Shown here one piece after another: positions 62,520 through 64,000 of a stretch of 64,000 nucleotides of DNA. This stretch comes from Asaia siamensis. GTDB taxonomy: Bacteria; Pseudomonadota; Alphaproteobacteria; Acetobacterales; Acetobacteraceae. Made by a program: the position numbers and the translations under genes. The stretch is from assembly GCF_014635085.1 (NCBI RefSeq), contig NZ_BMCH01000005.1, positions 186,001-250,000 of the forward strand, written 5' to 3'. Position 1 is the stretch's first letter, and the number at the start of each line of letters is the position of its first letter. Below the pieces are notes generated by a model. That model was not told the origin of the DNA and made no database searches. It saw nothing but the letters and a program-made list of their open reading frames with translations.

Positions 62520-64000
62520 TCAGAAACTGGCGCCGATACGCATCTGGAAGCTGCGCCCTATCAGGGCTTCATAGTAACGGGTGAGGTTGTAGATGCCGGA
62601 ATCTTTCGGCAGGGCATCGGTGATATTGTTGATCACGAAATTCGTTGAAAGGTTTTTCGTGATTTCGTAGCCGAGCGAGAGATTGAACTGGGCAAAGGCC
62701 GGGCGCTTATTGGCCTCATAACGTGTGGAGGGCACCTGAAGCATGAAAAGGCTCGGCCCGTACCACATCGTCTGCCATTGCGCCGTGAGCGCGCCGCGCT
62801 GCCAGGTGGTGTTGAGTGTGAAATTATCCTTGGGCGACGCCGTGCTTCCCGCCAGCAGATAGGTGGTGGAGAGGTAACGCTGCTGGCTTTTGAGGTAATG
62901 AACGTAATTGCCCTGCAGATCGACCGTGCCGAAATTGTCGGACAGGCCGAGGCGTCTGAGAGGCAGGATATAATCAAGCGTCGTCTGAAGCGCCTGCGTT
63001 TCATAGCTGGCGATATTATAATAGCCGGACTGGAACGAGGTGATCTGTCCGGAGGAATTACGCCTGAAGGTCGAGCAGAACGGGTTGCTCTCATAATCGG
63101 CGGAATCATAGCAGGCAGCGAGCAGGTTGCTGGCGCTCAGATAGGTAATGGCGTCAGCAACTTTCACATCGACAAACGAGGCCTTCATGTCGAAACCGCG
63201 TATGAAATGAGGGCGAAATTCGAGACTGCCTGTAAAGCTTCTGGAATGTTCATTGCGCAGATGCGCATTGCCTCCTGCTGAGCCCGGTAAAGAGTAGGAT
63301 TCGAAGTTTGACGTGAAATTCCGGGGCAGGCCCGCCTTTGCACAATTGGCAGCGCGCAGGGCCGGATTGGGGCCAGACGTGATGCTGGCGCTCGAGCAGG
63401 GGTCGGTTCCGCTCTCATAGGTGGTCGAACGTGGTGAATAGAGTTCACCGACAGACGGATTGCGAACGGAAACGGCGTAGTTGCCGCTCAGTCCGAAATC
63501 GCGCATCGGCCACCAGGATGCGCCCGCCATATAGGTCCAGTAGGCACCGGTGATACTGTTATAAGTCAGGCGCCCATTGGCTGTGAGCGAAAGATGATAG
63601 ATGCCGGGCATATGCATGCCGGGCGAGACGAGCGGCACGTCGAGTTCGCCAAAGCCCTCATGGGTATGATAGGCGCCGCCCGTGGCCGGAATGACGGCAT
63701 CATTGCCATATTGTAGCACCGTGCCATCTGCCTGTTCCCAGCCGCTGAGATAGGTGCCGGGGCTGAAATGATAAGCTTCGCGCCGATGCTCGTAACCAAG
63801 ATCCCAGCGTATAGCGCCAGCAGGAAGTCGGAAAACGGTGGAACTGATTTCAGCCTGCAGATCGCGCTGCGTGTTGCGGTTTGACGAACGCGAGATCGCT
63901 GTCACGTAATCGCGTGCGGCCTGGCTCATCTGGTTGTAGCCGAACGGGTTCAGGGGCGCGCAAACGGCGCTACGTGTGGCAATGGGCGCGTTTTCATAAC
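62520..64000 (-). CDS. TonB-dependent receptor, C-terminal part, truncated by window edge
   Basis: The frame is open to the right edge; 492 codons plus stop are visible. It is the beta-barrel half of a receptor, ending with aromatic Phe (QMRIGASF) preceded by LSLGYEITKNLSTNFVINNITD, the usual barrel end. SVRNPSVGELYSPRSTTYE and AYHTHEGFGELDVPLVSP are typical barrel strands. The plug, TonB box and signal sequence lie outside. It follows the NiCoT gene tail-to-tail with a 45-base gap; nothing shows that it transports cobalamin or cobalt. Confidence 0.88.
   Translation of the reverse strand, partial: YENAPIATRSAVCAPLNPFGYNQMSQAARDYVTAISRSSNRNTQRDLQAEISSTVFRLPAGAIRWDLGYEHRREAYHFSPGTYLSGWEQADGTVLQYGNDAVIPATGGAYHTHEGFGELDVPLVSPGMHMPGIYHLSLTANGRLTYNSITGAYWTYMAGASWWPMRDFGLSGNYAVSVRNPSVGELYSPRSTTYESGTDPCSSASITSGPNPALRAANCAKAGLPRNFTSNFESYSLPGSAGGNAHLRNEHSRSFTGSLEFRPHFIRGFDMKASFVDVKVADAITYLSASNLLAACYDSADYESNPFCSTFRRNSSGQITSFQSGYYNIASYETQALQTTLDYILPLRRLGLSDNFGTVDLQGNYVHYLKSQQRYLSTTYLLAGSTASPKDNFTLNTTWQRGALTAQWQTMWYGPSLFMLQVPSTRYEANKRPAFAQFNLSLGYEITKNLSTNFVINNITDALPKDSGIYNLTRYYEALIGRSFQMRIGASF

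Overview
The window reads as chromosomal DNA of an acetic acid bacterium (Acetobacteraceae, Alphaproteobacteria; an Asaia/Kozakia/Neoasaia-like genome is my best guess, not proven). Reasons: about 60 % G+C, a butanediol dehydrogenase, a NodT-type efflux operon, glucose-6-phosphate dehydrogenase beside a GH15 glycosidase, the aerobic (CobG-type) cobalamin pathway, and many TonB receptors and short-chain dehydrogenases. I saw no insertion sequence, CRISPR array, prophage, rRNA or tRNA.

Layout. 1-4.6 kb (minus): an operon of membrane proteins related to hydrogenase-4/formate hydrogenlyase subunits (HyfB, C, E, F and the start of a large-subunit gene). It follows a 97-codon orphan gene and a compact cobalamin-riboswitch-like element. 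4.9-9.5 kb: aldo/keto reductase, a degenerate bicupin, L-serine dehydratase, butanediol dehydrogenase. 9.7-12.6 kb: holC-pepA and a TSUP exporter. 12.7-16.1 kb (minus): molybdenum cofactor operon moeA-moaA-moaC-moaD-moaE. 16.6-20.9 kb: three-gene EmrAB/outer-membrane-factor drug efflux operon with an operator-like palindrome upstream. 21-24.4 kb: zwf, with its Shine-Dalgarno inside a perfect hairpin, then a GH15 glycosidase. 24.65-39.2 kb: complete 13-gene complex I operon nuoA-B-CD-E-F-G-H-I-J-K-L-M-N, preceded by two Fur-box-like sites and closed by a strong terminator. 39.3-45.7 kb: cobG-H-I-J, cobK on the opposite strand, then cobL-E-M. 45.8-48 kb: XRE and LysR regulators and a pirin. 48-52.6 kb: CsoR/RcnR-type regulator with a heavy-metal MFP-RND pump. 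53-64 kb: VOC protein, TonB receptor, long regulatory gap, secreted S46 dipeptidyl-peptidase, SDR, succinate-semialdehyde dehydrogenase, a clear cobalamin riboswitch ahead of a NiCoT cobalt/nickel permease, and a TonB receptor that runs off the right edge.

How it fits together. Several blocks share a cobalt/nickel theme: uptake (NiCoT, shut off by cobalamin), use of cobalt in corrin synthesis (cob cluster) and metal export (RND pump with its sensor). The leftmost Hyf-like operon is the most unusual block. Its antiporter-type subunits are short and lack residues normally needed for proton translocation, and its leader resembles a small cobalamin riboswitch. Zwf and complex I form the NADPH/NADH side of central metabolism; iron control of complex I is suggested by the Fur-like sites.
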